Shown one piece after another: positions 24,600 through 33,452 of a stretch of 64,000 nucleotides of DNA (position 1 is its first letter; the number at the start of each line of letters is the position of its first letter). The DNA lies in assembly GCA_051881775.1 (NCBI GenBank), contig JBJEQN010000103.1, positions 33,362 through 97,361 on the forward strand, given 5' to 3'. A program made the position numbers and the translations under genes. Origin of the DNA: UMGS363 sp051881775 (GTDB taxonomy: Bacteria > Bacillota > Clostridia > Oscillospirales > Ruminococcaceae). The notes under the pieces were generated by a model. It saw only the letters and a program-made list of their open reading frames with translations, had not been told where the DNA came from and did no database searches.

Positions 24600-25931
24600 T
24601 CAGAGGAACGATGAAATAAATATCACGATTATCATAGCAGGAGCGATATATTTTATAGCTGCGGCGAAAAGGGGCTTTAATCTGAATTTCAGCTTTCCGC
24701 CGTTGGATATTTCTTCCGAAGCAGCGTCTATTCCCCATATATGCCCTACAAGAATGCACATAAAAAATCCGCCAATGGGCATAACGATCTTATCTGCCGC
24801 AAAATTCAGAAAATCAAAGAAGTTCATATTGAAGATCGTTACTTCCGAAAGAACGCCGAAGGAAAGGGATGCGAAAATGCACACAAGAAAGGCTGCACCG
24901 CCTGCTATGACCGAGGAGACCTTCCTTGAAAGTCCCGTCTTATCGGAAAACCAGGATACTATGACCTCCAGCAGTGAAATTGCAGACGTTACCGCCGCAA
25001 AAAGCACCAGCAGGAAAAACAGCGCCGAAATGAATCGTCCGCCCTTTATATTTGAAAATACCACGGGGAGCGTCTGAAAGATAAGTCCGGGACCGCCCGT
25101 TACTTCAAGACCGAATGAAAACACCGCAGGAATGATCGCAAAGCCTGCAATGACAGCTATCAGCGTGTCAAGAGTAACTATTGTCACCGTACTTGAAGTA
25201 AGGTTTGTACTTTTGGGCAGGTAGCTTCCGTAGGTTATAAGCGTTCCCATTCCAAGAGACAGCGAGAAGAACACCTGTCCCATTGCATTTATAGCTATCT
25301 GTGACAGGTCGGAAAGGGAGTTTATCTTGCTGAGGTCGGGAACGATAAAATACTTTACGCCCCGGGCGGCATTTGGCAGAGTAAGACAGTATATCATTAT
25401 CCCGATAAGAAATATGAGCAGCACGGGCAGCAGTATGGTGCTTACACGTTCTATCCCTTTTGCTATTCCGCCCGTGACAATTATTACGTTTATTGCAATA
25501 AATACAAAAGTCCAGAGTATAGGTTCAATGGGCTGTGCGGTGTAGTCTGCAAAAAAATCCGTATCGAATCCGCTGCCCGAAAAGCTTTTAAAAATGTATT
25601 TTATTACCCAGCCGCCTACAACTCCGTAGCTTGCAAGAACAAGAAAAGCTCCCGCAATGCCAAGCCTCCCGACAAAGCCGAATTTGCGGCTCAGCTTTTT
25701 GCAGGAATCAACGGCATTTTCTCCTGCAAAGCGTCCTATTGCCATTTCCGAAAGAAGTATGGGTATTCCGAGTATGACAAGAAAAAAGATGTATATAATG
25801 AGAAAAACAGCGCCGCCGCTTGTGCCTGCAACATAGGGAAACTTCCACAGATTCCCCAGACCTATGGCGGAACCTGCCGCAGCCATAATAAATCCTATGC
25901 CGGAAGACCATTGTTCTCTTTTTGATCGCAT
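24600..25931 (-). CDS. Neurotransmitter:sodium symporter (NSS/SNF) family transporter
   Basis: Sodium-coupled amino-acid or amine importer, 443 residues with 11-12 membrane helices, the usual length of bacterial members. TM1 carries the unwound substrate/sodium site AAAGSAIGLGNLWKFPYVAG (18-37); GIAKGIERVSTILLP is the TM5-6 region. The substrate is unknown; the family mainly takes amino acids, so despite its position next to fucA it is unlikely to import fucose. GGAAGGAG precedes the ATG. It is monocistronic with its own terminator. Confidence 0.92.
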   Translation of the reverse strand: MRSKREQWSSGIGFIMAAAGSAIGLGNLWKFPYVAGTSGGAVFLIIYIFFLVILGIPILLSEMAIGRFAGENAVDSCKKLSRKFGFVGRLGIAGAFLVLASYGVVGGWVIKYIFKSFSGSGFDTDFFADYTAQPIEPILWTFVFIAINVIIVTGGIAKGIERVSTILLPVLLIFLIGIMIYCLTLPNAARGVKYFIVPDLSKINSLSDLSQIAINAMGQVFFSLSLGMGTLITYGSYLPKSTNLTSSTVTIVTLDTLIAVIAGFAIIPAVFSFGLEVTGGPGLIFQTLPVVFSNIKGGRFISALFFLLVLFAAVTSAISLLEVIVSWFSDKTGLSRKVSSVIAGGAAFLVCIFASLSFGVLSEVTIFNMNFFDFLNFAADKIVMPIGGFFMCILVGHIWGIDAASEEISNGGKLKFRLKPLFAAAIKYIAPAMIIVIFISSFL

Positions 25932-26095
25932 AATAAAAACTCCTTCCGTGTTCCGAACCGCTGAGAAAAATATTATTCGTCAGCTTTATTTCTGATATAC
26001 ATTTTCCCTTTTTTGAACGGAACTATTCAAATATAACGATTTTTATTATAAAAATGTTAAAAGTGTAAAATCCTCTTCCGTTTGCTATCGGATTG

Positions 26096-26104
26096 TGGTA
26101 TAAT
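26096..26104 (+). promoter_or_regulatory. pcrA extended -10 promoter
   Basis: TGGTATAAT with only a weak -35 (TTCCGT) 17 bases upstream. The leader to pcrA is about 180 bases, in which I see no other gene. Confidence 0.5.
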
Positions 26105-26290
26105 AATACAGAAAGAGAAAAAATTTTATCGGAGAACACGAAGATATGTGTTTTCAGGCATAATTGCATATTTGGTATTTGGCAGTAAAGCAGGAAAAGC
26201 TGATGCTGCGTTTGTGTGATTATGCAGCGGCATCTGCGGCGGTTCAAACAATAATATTACAGTATACCGCAGATTTTTATGGAGGTTTTT

Positions 26291-28672
26291 ATGGGTATCA
26301 GTCAGGAGTTTTTAACTGCAAAAAGAGCGGCAATGGATATGTATTTTTCAGGGCTTAACGATATGCAGAAGAAAGCCGTATTCACCGTGAACGGACCGGT
26401 TCTTGTACTTGCCGGTGCAGGAAGCGGAAAAACGTCGGTTCTCGTTAACCGAATTGCAAATATGATAAATTTCGGAAACGCATATGCAGATGAAAATTGT
26501 CACGCAGGCGTTTCCGAGGACGATATAAATTTTCTTAACGGATATAAGGGGGAAAAGGACGAAGCAGCGGTTTCAAGGCTTAAAGATATAATTGCAGTCG
26601 ATAGGGTAGAACCGTGGAGGATAATGGCTATCACCTTTACCAATAAGGCTGCAGGGGAATTAAAGGAACGACTTGCCGCAATGCTTGGAGATTGCGCAGC
26701 AGAAATTACGGCTGCTACCTTCCATTCAATGTGCGTAAGGGTCTTAAGAAGGGAAATAAGCAAGCTTGGCTACAGCAGCGATTTCACCATTTATGACAGT
26801 GACGACAGCCAGCGGCTTCTCAAGTCCTGCTATGAACCCCTTGACCTTTCCGACAAGGCTTTTCCGCCCAAGTCCGTTATGGCGGAAATATCCCATGCGA
26901 AAGACAGACTTGAAGACCCTGAGGTATACGAAGCAAAAGCGGCAGGAGATTACCGCAAGCTGGGAATAGCAAAGCTTTATAAAGCGTACCAGAGCCGTCT
27001 GCAGGCTGCCAACGCCGTGGATTTTGACGATATAATCAGACTTACCGTTAAGCTGTTTGAGCAGGACCCCGACGTTCTCGACCATTACAGCAACCGTTAC
27101 AGATATATTATGGTAGACGAGTATCAGGACACTAATTTTGCCCAGCTCAGACTTGTTACGCTTCTTTCGGCAAAATTCAGAAACATATGCGTTGTAGGCG
27201 ACGATGACCAGTCCATTTACAAATTCAGAGGAGCAACTATTGAAAATATCCTTGAATTTGAGGAACAGTTTGACCCTGCGACAGTTATCAAGCTTGAACA
27301 GAATTACCGTTCAACGCAGAACATTCTTAACGCCGCAAACGCCGTTATTTCCAACAATACCAACAGAAATGAAAAAAGATTATGGACAGATTCGGGCGAC
27401 GGAGAAAAAGTCACCGTTTACAAGGCTTCGGACGAATCAGCCGAGTCACATTTTGTTGCCGAAACAATACTTAAAGGCGTGGAAGAGGGCGAAAGCTACA
27501 AGGATTATGCTGTGCTGTACAGAATGAATGCGCAGTCAAACAGCCTTGAACGTGCGTTTACGTCAAGCGGAATCCCATACCGTGTAATAGGCGGTCAGCG
27601 CTTCTACGACAGAAAAGAGATCAGGGATATGGTAGCTTATCTTTCCGTTCTCAACAACGATATGGATATGCTCCGCTTCAAGAGGATAATCAACGAGCCT
27701 AAAAGGGGAATAGGCGACACCACAGTTTCAATGATAGAGCAGATGTCCTCCGACCTTAAAATTTCTCCTATAGAAATAATGAAAAACGCAGAAAACTATC
27801 CCATACTTTCCAAGAAGTCCGCTTCCCTTGTAAAAACTGCGGATATGTTCATTGAACTGCGTAAGCTGTCCGAAACTGCGCCCCTTGACGAGCTGCTTGA
27901 TACCCTTCTTGAAAAAACAGGCTATGCCGCATATATGAAAACTCTCGGAGACGAGGGTGCCGCAAGAATGGAGAATATCAACGAACTGAAATCCACTATG
28001 GCGGAGTATATGAACAGCAAGGCTGAGGGCGAGGAATACAGCCTGTCAGAATTTTTGGAGGAGATCTCTCTCTTTACCGATATTGACAAGATGGATGACA
28101 GCGCCGACGCAGTAAATATGATGACGATACACTCCGCAAAGGGTCTTGAGTTCAACAATATTTTCATAATCGGCATGGAAGAGGGAATTTTCCCCGGCGT
28201 AAGAAGTATGGATTCCGTTGAGGATCTTGAAGAAGAACGCCGCCTTGCATATGTTGCCATAACCCGTGCAAGGAAGAAGCTGTATATAACCCATGCCCAG
28301 CAGAGAATGTTGTTCGGTTCAACCAACCGCAACCTTGTTTCACGCTTTGTAAAGGAAATTCCGCCCGAATATATCAACAGGATAGACAGTACCGTAAATG
28401 TCCGCAAGGCTACTGAGGACGATGTTATTATCCAGAACACTTCAAAGGCGTACACGCTGCAAAGTCAGATCGCAAACAAGAAGATCGAGCAGGCTAAAAA
28501 GAGCCGCAGCGTTGAATTTGAAGTGGGCGACAGGGTAAAGCATAACATTTTCGGCGAGGGAACGGTTCTTTCCGTAAAGAAAATGTCAAACGACGCAATG
28601 CTTGAAATTGCCTTTGAAAAGGTCGGAACCAAAAAGGTAATGGCTAACTTCGCAAAGATACAGAAGATATAA
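26291..28672 (+). CDS. pcrA: ATP-dependent DNA helicase PcrA/UvrD
   Basis: Superfamily 1A 3'-5' helicase (793 residues) for repair, plasmid replication and clearing of RecA. Motif I is AGAGSGKT (41-48), Ia ITFTNKAAGEL, II VDEYQDTN, III GDDDQSIYKFRGA, IV EQNYRST, V TIHSAKGLEF and VI AYVAITRAR. The C-terminal ~55 residues (VGDRVKHNIFGEGTV onward) are the tudor-like domain that docks on RNA polymerase. An insertion of about 40 residues follows motif I (HAGVSEDDINFLNGYKGEKD region), common in clostridial forms. The ATG at 26291 is chosen over 26279 because GGAGG lies between them, 5 bases before 26291. Confidence 0.95.
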   Translation: MGISQEFLTAKRAAMDMYFSGLNDMQKKAVFTVNGPVLVLAGAGSGKTSVLVNRIANMINFGNAYADENCHAGVSEDDINFLNGYKGEKDEAAVSRLKDIIAVDRVEPWRIMAITFTNKAAGELKERLAAMLGDCAAEITAATFHSMCVRVLRREISKLGYSSDFTIYDSDDSQRLLKSCYEPLDLSDKAFPPKSVMAEISHAKDRLEDPEVYEAKAAGDYRKLGIAKLYKAYQSRLQAANAVDFDDIIRLTVKLFEQDPDVLDHYSNRYRYIMVDEYQDTNFAQLRLVTLLSAKFRNICVVGDDDQSIYKFRGATIENILEFEEQFDPATVIKLEQNYRSTQNILNAANAVISNNTNRNEKRLWTDSGDGEKVTVYKASDESAESHFVAETILKGVEEGESYKDYAVLYRMNAQSNSLERAFTSSGIPYRVIGGQRFYDRKEIRDMVAYLSVLNNDMDMLRFKRIINEPKRGIGDTTVSMIEQMSSDLKISPIEIMKNAENYPILSKKSASLVKTADMFIELRKLSETAPLDELLDTLLEKTGYAAYMKTLGDEGAARMENINELKSTMAEYMNSKAEGEEYSLSEFLEEISLFTDIDKMDDSADAVNMMTIHSAKGLEFNNIFIIGMEEGIFPGVRSMDSVEDLEEERRLAYVAITRARKKLYITHAQQRMLFGSTNRNLVSRFVKEIPPEYINRIDSTVNVRKATEDDVIIQNTSKAYTLQSQIANKKIEQAKKSRSVEFEVGDRVKHNIFGEGTVLSVKKMSNDAMLEIAFEKVGTKKVMANFAKIQKI

Positions 28673-28676
28673 TTAA

Positions 28677-28710
28677 ACCGGCTGTAACGTTAATTGGTGT
28701 TACAGCCGGT
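28677..28710. terminator. Bidirectional terminator between pcrA and the SEDS gene
   Basis: 12-bp perfect arms ACCGGCTGTAAC / GTTACAGCCGGT with a 10-base loop between convergent genes. Confidence 0.75.
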
Positions 28711-28716
28711 CGTTAT

Positions 28717-30012
28717 TTATGCTTTTGTTTTTTTGACAATGTTTTGTTCGGGGAAAATATTTCTCCGCCTGTAAACAGACATGAAGATCCCCGTCAAAGC
28801 CGCTCCCACAGCCATATTTGCAGGATTATTTGTGAGAAACGGTACGGTCACATAGGATTCGTAGCTTGTGCTTATTCCGTAATTTGCAAGAATGTAGCAT
28901 ACCGTCTGGAATACGAATACCGCAGATATAGAAACTGCCGTTATTCGTCCGAATGGGTTTTTTACTCTTGATGAAAGGATAAGCATTATCATCGGAAAAG
29001 CAGTTATTATAAGAGTAACGGCAATTCCTGCGATCAAGCCTAAGTCGGCTATGACCGCCGTAAGAAGATGTGCGTCTGCGGAACTGCTGAGTTGAGAATA
29101 ATCGGTTCCGCTTGAACCGAAAAGCTGCGTGTGCGACAGTATTTCTCTTATGTAATCCCGTTCAAAGTGCAGACCGTATTCTTCTGACGCACGAAATAGT
29201 TTTACCCATATGATGCCTGCCGCTCCCAATGCCGCAGGGATATACATAAACAGATAAGCCGTCCGCTTTTTCAGCTTGAACCAGCCTGCCGACACAGCTG
29301 TTGTCATTATAACAAGGGCGGTTATCCCAGACATTACAGCTCCCGAAATGCAGGGCGCATATATGTTGATAAATACGGGCGGAACGACCAGCGCAAAACA
29401 GGCGAGCACAAAGCCTTTGAACCCCTTGCCTTTCATCGAGTACACAAATCCGCACATAAGCGGTGCATAAAGCATTGTTCCGTAGAACACAAACCGCCGT
29501 GACATTTCTCTGTCAAATATCAGCTTCATTCCAACGAATAAAACTGCGCTGAAAATTACATAAGCCGTCTTGGGGATACGGGTGAAAACCGTGTAGTCCA
29601 TAAAGTAAAACAGCAAGGTAACTGCTGCTGCGATGGGTATGCACATAAGATATTTTTGTGCGGAATCCAAGGGTATACCTGCGCTTATGCTCATGTTGAA
29701 ATAAGAAAAGTTATTGCGTTTTGTCAGAAGCGCATAGATAATGAAGCCTGCCGCAAGAAACAAGGCTATAAAAAGCAGCATTGCCAGCGGATGATCGGGA
29801 CGGTGAACACGGTCAAGCTGTATTCCCGTTTCATCGGGGCTGCCCATAGATTCAACTGCCTTTTCTTCCGCTTCACTTTCTGTCATTCCCGAGGCAATGT
29901 AAGCCTCGGTCTGTTCGTCAATATGAGCTTCAAGCTCACGTTTAAGCGGCTCGTGTACCCCTTTGCACCGTACCTGTTCAAGTACGGAATCAATGTACTC
30001 GGCTTTTTTCAT
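28717..30012 (-). CDS. HAAS-domain / SEDS (FtsW/RodA/SpoVE-like) fusion membrane protein
   Basis: 431 residues. Residues 1-75 form a cytoplasmic permease-prefix (HAAS) domain: ELEAHIDEQTEAYIASGMTESEAEEKAVESMGSP contains its signature. The rest has about 10 membrane helices. The C-terminal part resembles SEDS glycosyltransferases: HTQLFGSSGTD and LLTAVIADLGLIAG match the SHTDFIFAVIGEELGLIG region, and YVTVPFLTNNPANMAVGAAL matches PFISYGGSSL. The usual catalytic loop cannot be confirmed by eye. The start at 30012 overlaps the PadR stop (ATGA) and has GGAGGGG upstream. The pair is a typical PadR-plus-HAAS module; a cell-envelope stress role is inferred. Confidence 0.72.
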   Translation of the reverse strand: MKKAEYIDSVLEQVRCKGVHEPLKRELEAHIDEQTEAYIASGMTESEAEEKAVESMGSPDETGIQLDRVHRPDHPLAMLLFIALFLAAGFIIYALLTKRNNFSYFNMSISAGIPLDSAQKYLMCIPIAAAVTLLFYFMDYTVFTRIPKTAYVIFSAVLFVGMKLIFDREMSRRFVFYGTMLYAPLMCGFVYSMKGKGFKGFVLACFALVVPPVFINIYAPCISGAVMSGITALVIMTTAVSAGWFKLKKRTAYLFMYIPAALGAAGIIWVKLFRASEEYGLHFERDYIREILSHTQLFGSSGTDYSQLSSSADAHLLTAVIADLGLIAGIAVTLIITAFPMIMLILSSRVKNPFGRITAVSISAVFVFQTVCYILANYGISTSYESYVTVPFLTNNPANMAVGAALTGIFMSVYRRRNIFPEQNIVKKTKA

Positions 30013-30341
30013 TTTAACCCCTCCAATACCTTGTTTACTGCGCCGCTGAAAACCTCCCACTCGGCACGTTTTTGCGACAGCACGTTTTTACCGTCATCGG
30101 TTATAGTGTAATATTTACGGATACGTCCGTTTTCCGCTTCCGATTCGCTTGAAGTAACATAACCCGATTGTTCAAGGGAATGGAGCAGGGGATAAAGAGT
30201 TCCTGCTTTCAGCGAAAAAGTGTTGTCGGAGCGCTTTTCCAGCGTTTCTATCATTTCATACCCGTACATTGCCTTTTCGTCAAGAAGCCGCAGGATAAGC
30301 ATACCCGTTGAACCCGTTAAAAGTGACTTGTCGATTTTCAT
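30009..30341 (-). CDS. PadR family transcriptional regulator
   Basis: A 110-residue winged-helix repressor. The PadR core is TGMLILRLLDEKAMYGYEMIETLE (13-36), GTLYPLLHSLEQSGYV (47-62, recognition helix and wing) and RKYYTITDDGK. It lacks the long C-terminal domain of PadR-s1, as is usual when paired with a HAAS protein. It is first of two translationally coupled genes and probably represses its own promoter through the repeats at 30365-30400. Confidence 0.92.
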   Translation of the reverse strand: MKIDKSLLTGSTGMLILRLLDEKAMYGYEMIETLEKRSDNTFSLKAGTLYPLLHSLEQSGYVTSSESEAENGRIRKYYTITDDGKNVLSQKRAEWEVFSGAVNKVLEGLK

Positions 30342-30364
30342 AACATCACCGCCTATATGTAGAT

Positions 30365-30405
30365 TATCTATATATCATTATATATCGAACATCTATATAT
30401 GTCAA
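30365..30405 (-). promoter_or_regulatory. padR promoter with repeated operator-like half-sites
   Basis: Consensus promoter TTGACA (30400-30405), 17-base spacer, TATAAT (30377-30382). ATATATAGAT occurs twice as a direct repeat, once in the spacer and once after the -10, and a TAGAT-A-ATCTA palindrome follows. This is a likely self-repression site. Confidence 0.7.
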
Positions 30406-30412
30406 TAGTATT

Positions 30413-30458
30413 AAGCAAAAAAAATCAGCCTTATACAAAACAAAATTTGCATAAGGCT
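30413..30458 (-). terminator. Terminator of the aro operon
   Basis: Arms AGCCTTAT / ATAAGGCT extended by AT pairs, followed on the minus strand by GATTTTTTTT. It closes the aroF-B-A-C-DUF4364 transcript. Confidence 0.85.
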
Positions 30459-30462
30459 TGAT

Positions 30463-31029
30463 TTAATCATAAATATCAATATCAAACTGCTCTTCCTGAT
30501 TATTAAGAACGTAAGTTATGACCTTGTTGTAAAATCCCACAGGGTCAAGCATTATCTTGTCCTTTATGACCTCCGCCTGTTCACGGTCGGGAGCGTAAAG
30601 CCGCAGGTCCATAAGTTCAAGATCCCTGTCCCTTATAACGCACTCTACTTCGCAGCCGTTCTTTACATCACTTATCTTAATGTCTGCGTCATTTTCACGC
30701 TTTATTTTTGCGAAAAATGCAAATGCCGACTGAAGAAGCCGCTTTCTGAAATGGTATGGTATAAATTCGTTGTAATATTCCGAACTTAGCTTTCCTTTTT
30801 CCTCAAGAACGATACATTCCGTTCCGTTTATGTTCTTTTTTGAAATTGCACCGCTTTTTATAAGGTCGCTGAACGCTTCCGTATAGTGAAAATAGTTTAC
30901 GACTTCGCTGTCTAAAATTATTTCATAAAGCTGTTCTGCGGTAACGGGACGGTTCAGCTTGTCGAGCATATAGCAAACGGAAATTTTGACATCGTGTACC
31001 GAGGATAATTCTGTTGTAAGATCGTCCAT
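30463..31029 (-). CDS. DUF4364 family protein
   Basis: A 188-residue cytoplasmic protein of a Firmicute family with a predicted N-terminal winged-helix fold (VHDVKISVCYMLDKLNRPVTAEQLYEIIL, 11-40, interpreted by secondary structure) and an alpha/beta C-terminal half. The helix-turn-helix look suggests DNA binding, but no function is established. It lies 15 bases after aroC and before the operon terminator, so it is co-expressed with the shikimate genes; whether it regulates them is unknown. Confidence 0.75.
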   Translation of the reverse strand: MDDLTTELSSVHDVKISVCYMLDKLNRPVTAEQLYEIILDSEVVNYFHYTEAFSDLIKSGAISKKNINGTECIVLEEKGKLSSEYYNEFIPYHFRKRLLQSAFAFFAKIKRENDADIKISDVKNGCEVECVIRDRDLELMDLRLYAPDREQAEVIKDKIMLDPVGFYNKVITYVLNNQEEQFDIDIYD

Positions 31030-31044
31030 TAAAAGTTCCTCTTA

Positions 31045-32145
31045 TTAGAAATTGGGATAGTCCAGCATATGTGAAAGAATAGCGATATTAGCCGCCGCTT
31101 CAACGCAGGGTACAGCACGGGGAACAACGCAGGGGTCGTGTCTGCCCTTTATTTCGATAACGCCGTTTGTCATTGCGCCGTAATCAATTGTGTTCTGCGG
31201 CTGTGCGATAGAGGGCGTAGGCTTGAATGCGACCCTGAAAATTATAGGCATACCGGAGGAGATACCGCCAAGAATACCGCCGTGGTTGTTGGTCTTTGTT
31301 ACAACGTGACCTACATCGTTGACATAGAATTCATCGTTGTTCTGGCTTCCGAGCATAGTTGCTACCTGGAAGCCTGCGCCGAATTCGATTCCCTTTACTG
31401 CAGGAATGCCGAAAACAAGCTGAGAAATGCTGTTTTCAAGTCCCTCAAACATAGGAGAGCCTATTCCTGCGGGAACGTTTGTAACGGCACATTCTACAAT
31501 ACCGCCAAGGCTGTCAAGGGCGTTTCTTGCTTCTGCAATGTCGTTATACATAGCCTGTCCCTTTTTATCGCTTATGGTGGGGAACTTCTTGTGGCGGAGA
31601 GCGATTATCTGCTCTCTTGAAATTTCACAGGGATTGAACTTTGTGTCCTTGATATTGTGTATCTGCTGGATATGAGTGCCTGTGTAGATGCCTCTTCTTT
31701 CAAGTATCTGACCGCAGATAGCGCCTGCAAAGCAAAGGGGAGCGGTAAGTCTGCCGGAAAAATGTCCGCCGCCTCTTACATCGTTGAAGCCCTTGTATCT
31801 GAGCGCACCTGTGTAGTCCGCATGACCGGGACGGGCAAGCTTGGATATGTTGTTGTAATCCTGTGAATGCTGGTCGGTGTTGCTGATAAAAGCGGCAAGG
31901 GGAGTGCCTGTGGTGTAGCCGTTGTAAACACCCGACATAATGTTAGGCATATCCTTTTCGTTTCTGTGAGTTGAGGTCGCGTCTTTTTTGGGAGCGCGCC
32001 TTTCCATAAAGCAGCGAAGCTCCTCAAGGTCGATGTGTTCTCCGGGAGGAAGGTTGTCTATCACAACTCCGATAGCCGGACCGTGAGATTCTCCGAAGAT
32101 AGATACTGTGATATTGTGGTTCCAGAATGAAGACATTTTTTCCAT
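31045..32145 (-). CDS. aroC: Chorismate synthase
   Basis: FMN-dependent last step of the shikimate pathway, EPSP to chorismate (366 residues). The three family signatures are visible: GESHGPAIGVVIDNLP (19-34), GHADYTGALRYKGFNDVRGGGHFSGR (106-131, in two conserved blocks) and the C-terminal RHDPCVVPRAVPC. The ATG has AAAGGA 5 bases upstream; a second ATG three codons on is possible. Fourth gene of the aro operon. Confidence 0.96.
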   Translation of the reverse strand: MEKMSSFWNHNITVSIFGESHGPAIGVVIDNLPPGEHIDLEELRCFMERRAPKKDATSTHRNEKDMPNIMSGVYNGYTTGTPLAAFISNTDQHSQDYNNISKLARPGHADYTGALRYKGFNDVRGGGHFSGRLTAPLCFAGAICGQILERRGIYTGTHIQQIHNIKDTKFNPCEISREQIIALRHKKFPTISDKKGQAMYNDIAEARNALDSLGGIVECAVTNVPAGIGSPMFEGLENSISQLVFGIPAVKGIEFGAGFQVATMLGSQNNDEFYVNDVGHVVTKTNNHGGILGGISSGMPIIFRVAFKPTPSIAQPQNTIDYGAMTNGVIEIKGRHDPCVVPRAVPCVEAAANIAILSHMLDYPNF

Positions 32146-32183
32146 TTCAGTCCTTTCAGTAAATAAGGGGCGTTTGATATTTA

Positions 32184-33437
32184 CTATTCAAAAAATTCAA
32201 AATTTCCGCCAAGGGCTTTAAGATCCTTCCAAAAATCAGGATAGCTTTTTGAAACTGCTTCACAATCGGAGATCGTAATTATTCCCTCGGACATTGTAGA
32301 AGCAATTGCGGAAGCCATAACTATCCTGTGGTCGTTGCAGCCGTTTACCGAACCGCCACGGAAATGTTCAACAGGTTCAATTTCAAGGTAATCGTCACCT
32401 GCTGTGACCTTTCCGCCTATTGCATTCATAGCGTCGGCAATAGCTTTAAGACGGTCGCTTTCCTTGATCTTAAGCCTTTTTGCGTTGACAATGCGGCTTG
32501 TACCCGATGTAAAGCAGCCGAGAACGGTCAGGATCGGCACAAGGTCGGGAATATCGGCTACATCCACCGTAAACGGCTCATAATTTCCGCATACTCTATT
32601 ATTATACTTCATATTTTGGATAATTTCAAGGATTTTTTTATCGCCCTGCACAGAATCTTCATTTAAGTTGGTAACAAGAAGCTCCGAACCAAGAGCTTCT
32701 GCGGCAAAATAGAACGCCGCCTGAGAATAATCTCCCTCAACGGAACGATCGGCAGGCTTGTATTTCTGATTACCCTTGATATTGTAAATAGGGAAGCCCT
32801 CCTTGCCAACGGTTTCCTCTATTTCAATGCCAAACTGCTTTAAAGCGGCTATAGTCATATCCGCATATGGCTTGGATTCCAGCTTTGAGGTAAGTATTAC
32901 CGAGCTGTCACAGCCGCATAAGGGCAGCGCATAAAGCAGACCTGTGATAAACTGGGAGGAAATGTCTCCTTCAAGCCTGTATTCACCGCCGGTCAGCCTG
33001 CCCGATACAGAAAACGGCATAACGCCCTCTGTGTGGTCAAAGGTCACTCCCTTTGCGGACATTTCACGCTTGTAAGGAGTAATAGGTCTTGTGGGCAGCT
33101 TTCCGTAGCCGTTAAATTCCGTCTCACAGCCGAGAGCGGCGGCAACGGGTATAATAAAACGCAGCGTTGAACCGCTTTCACGGCAGTTTATGACCGCTTT
33201 TTCCGCAGGCTTGCTTATGCCCTTAACGGTATAAACATTTCCGTCACACGCTATTTTTGCACCGAGAGCAGTCATTGCTTCAACGGTAGCGTCAATATCC
33301 TCCGACGGGTTAATGTTGCTTATTTCCGATACACCGTCTGCAAGAGCTGCGGCAATTATCATTCTGTGGGAAAAGCTTTTGGAGGACGGCGCAGCCACCT
33401 TTCCAATCAGCTTTGAGGGCGTAATTTTTACGTTCAT
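32184..33437 (-). CDS. aroA: 5-enolpyruvylshikimate-3-phosphate synthase
   Basis: Transfers enolpyruvate from PEP to shikimate 3-phosphate (417 residues). Motifs are the N-terminal PSSKSFSHRMIIAAALADG (20-38), ESGSTLRFIIPVAAALG and the C-terminal RLKIKESDRLKAI and DHRIVMASAIA. The start at 33437 (MNVKITPSKLIG) is preferred because AAAGGA lies 8 bases upstream; the ATG at 33446 overlaps that site. It lies between aroB and aroC. Confidence 0.95.
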   Translation of the reverse strand: MNVKITPSKLIGKVAAPSSKSFSHRMIIAAALADGVSEISNINPSEDIDATVEAMTALGAKIACDGNVYTVKGISKPAEKAVINCRESGSTLRFIIPVAAALGCETEFNGYGKLPTRPITPYKREMSAKGVTFDHTEGVMPFSVSGRLTGGEYRLEGDISSQFITGLLYALPLCGCDSSVILTSKLESKPYADMTIAALKQFGIEIEETVGKEGFPIYNIKGNQKYKPADRSVEGDYSQAAFYFAAEALGSELLVTNLNEDSVQGDKKILEIIQNMKYNNRVCGNYEPFTVDVADIPDLVPILTVLGCFTSGTSRIVNAKRLKIKESDRLKAIADAMNAIGGKVTAGDDYLEIEPVEHFRGGSVNGCNDHRIVMASAIASTMSEGIITISDCEAVSKSYPDFWKDLKALGGNFEFFE

Positions 33438-33452
33438 CAGGCTCATCCTTTT

